A stretch of 64,000 bases of DNA, taken from NCBI GenBank assembly GCA_021325435.1, contig JAJPHE010000129.1, positions 19,007 through 83,006 on the forward strand, written 5' to 3'. This DNA comes from Actinomycetota bacterium. GTDB lineage: Bacteria; Actinomycetota; Acidimicrobiia; Acidimicrobiales; JAJPHE01. Of the stretch, positions 62,773-64,000 are shown piece after piece; positions within the stretch are counted from its first letter, which is position 1; each line of letters opens with the position of its first letter. Under the pieces are notes generated by a model. The model saw only the letters and a program-made list of their open reading frames with translations, searched no databases and was not told the DNA's origin. The position numbers and the translations under genes are program-made.

Positions 62773-64000
62773 CCGACCGGCTCCGGCGTCGGCTGTCGCT
62801 CGGTGTGATCACCAGCCTGCTGGTCGCCGGCACCCTCACCGCCAGCCTGCTGCACGCCTCGCCGGCCGCCGCCCCGCCCGTGCCGGCCATGCCGACGGCC
62901 GTGCCCGGCGCCCTCACCTCCAGCTGGTACTGCGCCGGCGCCACCGCCCGCTCCGGCGGGCTGGCCGACGGGTCGGTGGTCATCGCCGACACCGGGGCCG
63001 CCCCGCTGGCCGGAACGGTCACCGTGGTCCCCAACGACGGCCACCCGGCCAGCCGCAACGTGTCGATCGGGCCATGGTCGCGGGGGGTGGTGCACGAAGC
63101 GGACGTGGCCCCCGGGCCGTTCGTGGCCGCCACCGTCGTGCTCCACGGGGGCACGGCCGTGGTGGAGCAAGAGGTGTCCGGCCCGATGGGAACCTCGGCG
63201 GTGCCCTGCGCGTCGCGCCCCTACGACCGGTGGTACTTCGCCGCCGGCACGACCAGCCAGGGCGCCTCCCTTCTCGTCGGGCTGTTCAACCCGTTCCCCC
63301 AGGACGCCATCGCCGACCTGTCATTCGCCACCGACGCCGGGCCGGCGGCGCCGGCGCCGTTCCAGGGGATGTACGTGCCGGCCGGCCAGCTGCTGATGGT
63401 CGACATCGGCCAGCACGTCATCGACCAGCCCGTCGTCGCCACGACCGTCAACGTGCGGGTCGGCCGGCTCATCGCCACCAAGCTGCAGATCGACACCCGC
63501 AAAGGGCATTCGGGCACGACCCTCGTGCTCGGCGCGCCCCGCACCCTGCCCCGCTGGTACTTCCCCGACGGTCTGGTCGCCGCCGGCGTAACCGAGACCT
63601 ACTACCTCTACAACCCGGCCACCAGCGACTCCCGGGTCGCCCTCGACCTGTCACTCTCCCAGGGGGTGGCGGAGCCGATCGTGACTGACGTGCCGGCCGG
63701 CTCGGTCGTCGCCGTCACCGCCAACGGCCAGCCCCGCATCCCGCCCGGTGATCCCCACGCCGTCGTGGTGCGGGCCCTGGCCGGGCCGCCGGTGGTGGCG
63801 GAGCGGGTCGTGACGGCGGTGGCGCCGTCCCCTCGCCGCGGCCTGGGGGAGCTGGTCGGGGCGGCCGGGCCCGCCCGCCACTGGGTCCTGGCGTCCGGCT
63901 CGACCGGGTCCTCGGTCGACGAGTGGCTGGTGGTGATGAACCCCGGCGCCGCCCCGGCCGAGGTGTCGGTGTCGGCCCTCGCCGACGGCCAGCTGCTGCC
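62769..64000 (+). CDS. secreted multi-module protein (DUF5719-like), 3' truncated by the window edge
   Basis: Starts with ATG overlapping the preceding stop (ATGA) and stays open to the last base: 410 residues visible. A signal peptide or anchor is clear: basic TDRLRRRLS, then hydrophobic LGVITSLLVAGTLTASLLHA, with a possible cleavage after SPAAA. The rest is made of about 105-residue modules, each opening with an aromatic motif: SWYCAGA (Trp53), RWYFAAG (Trp155), RWYFPDG (Trp263), HWVLASG (Trp372); beta-rich, few charged helices. I associate this with DUF5719 proteins encoded beside cell-wall glycosyltransferases in actinobacteria; function unknown. Missing C-terminus is due only to the window end. 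Confidence 0.75.
   Translation, partial: MTDRLRRRLSLGVITSLLVAGTLTASLLHASPAAAPPVPAMPTAVPGALTSSWYCAGATARSGGLADGSVVIADTGAAPLAGTVTVVPNDGHPASRNVSIGPWSRGVVHEADVAPGPFVAATVVLHGGTAVVEQEVSGPMGTSAVPCASRPYDRWYFAAGTTSQGASLLVGLFNPFPQDAIADLSFATDAGPAAPAPFQGMYVPAGQLLMVDIGQHVIDQPVVATTVNVRVGRLIATKLQIDTRKGHSGTTLVLGAPRTLPRWYFPDGLVAAGVTETYYLYNPATSDSRVALDLSLSQGVAEPIVTDVPAGSVVAVTANGQPRIPPGDPHAVVVRALAGPPVVAERVVTAVAPSPRRGLGELVGAAGPARHWVLASGSTGSSVDEWLVVMNPGAAPAEVSVSALADGQLL

Overview
The window is very GC-rich (roughly 70%), almost fully coding, and reads as one contiguous chromosomal segment of a high-GC actinobacterium. Coenzyme F420 genes (cofD, cofE), a homodimeric-type pyruvate dehydrogenase E1, GTG/TTG starts, and a fbiA/fbiB-manB-wbbL-rmlD type neighbourhood like the Mycobacterium one (Rv3261-Rv3266c) all point there. 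The class Acidimicrobiia or a relative is my best guess, but that is inference. Both window edges cut genes: an acyl-CoA dehydrogenase at the left and a secreted DUF5719-like protein at the right. No rRNA, tRNA, CRISPR array, transposase or phage gene was seen.

Layout. 1-8.9 kb: acyl-CoA dehydrogenase, a structured intergenic element with an exceptionally long Shine-Dalgarno sequence, a hydrolase lacking its nucleophile, thiE, a HhH-GPD DNA repair protein with a histone-like Lys/Ala tail, RibD-C and VOC proteins, a BcrA-like ABC exporter divergent from a NarL-type histidine kinase/response regulator pair, and a nucleotidyltransferase. 8.9-11.4 kb: a second ABC exporter whose last permease gene carries a frameshift. 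11.5-16 kb: cupin, SulP anion permease, UBP zinc finger, DUF5996 and an alpha/beta hydrolase. 16-26.4 kb: pyruvate dehydrogenase and lipoate region (aceE on the minus strand; lpd, E2, a LipB-LipA fusion and an M24 peptidase as one plus-strand operon), with rnhA and an SDR between. 26.4-42.7 kb: cobalamin and propionate metabolism (metH, PduO-type adenosyltransferase, methylmalonyl-CoA mutase catalytic subunit, biotin-dependent carboxylase alpha subunit, birA), mixed with leucyl aminopeptidase, sirtuin, nitroreductase, a rhodanese-MoeB protein and an LpdA-like flavoprotein. 42.8-64 kb: a long nucleotide-sugar and glycosyltransferase region (rmlB, rmlD, an intein-bearing UDP-glucose dehydrogenase, UDP-xylose synthase, GT2, NDP-sugar pyrophosphorylase, galE, membrane glycosyltransferase-like protein, three GT4 enzymes, an RMD-like epimerase, and a 1069-residue GT2-membrane fusion), with cofE/cofD embedded.

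How the genes work together. AceE, E2 and Lpd form pyruvate dehydrogenase, and the LipB-LipA protein next door makes the lipoyl group that E2 carries. The adenosyltransferase supplies adenosylcobalamin to the mutase; the carboxylase alpha subunit (biotinylated by BirA) feeds the same propionyl-CoA to succinyl-CoA route; MetH uses methylcobalamin. Ugd and Uxs make UDP-glucuronate and then UDP-xylose, while the Rml, Gal, Man and RMD-type enzymes supply other sugars to the glycosyltransferases of a cell-surface glycan.

Most striking points: a complete LAGLIDADG intein inserted immediately before the catalytic cysteine of UDP-glucose dehydrogenase; the LipB-LipA fusion; a CTG-initiated mini-ORF whose 16-nt Shine-Dalgarno is folded into a stem; probable CTG start codons in CTGA overlaps; and a recurring leaderless promoter signature (TANNNT 6-8 nt before the start codon), three times formed from the TAG stop codon of the preceding gene.
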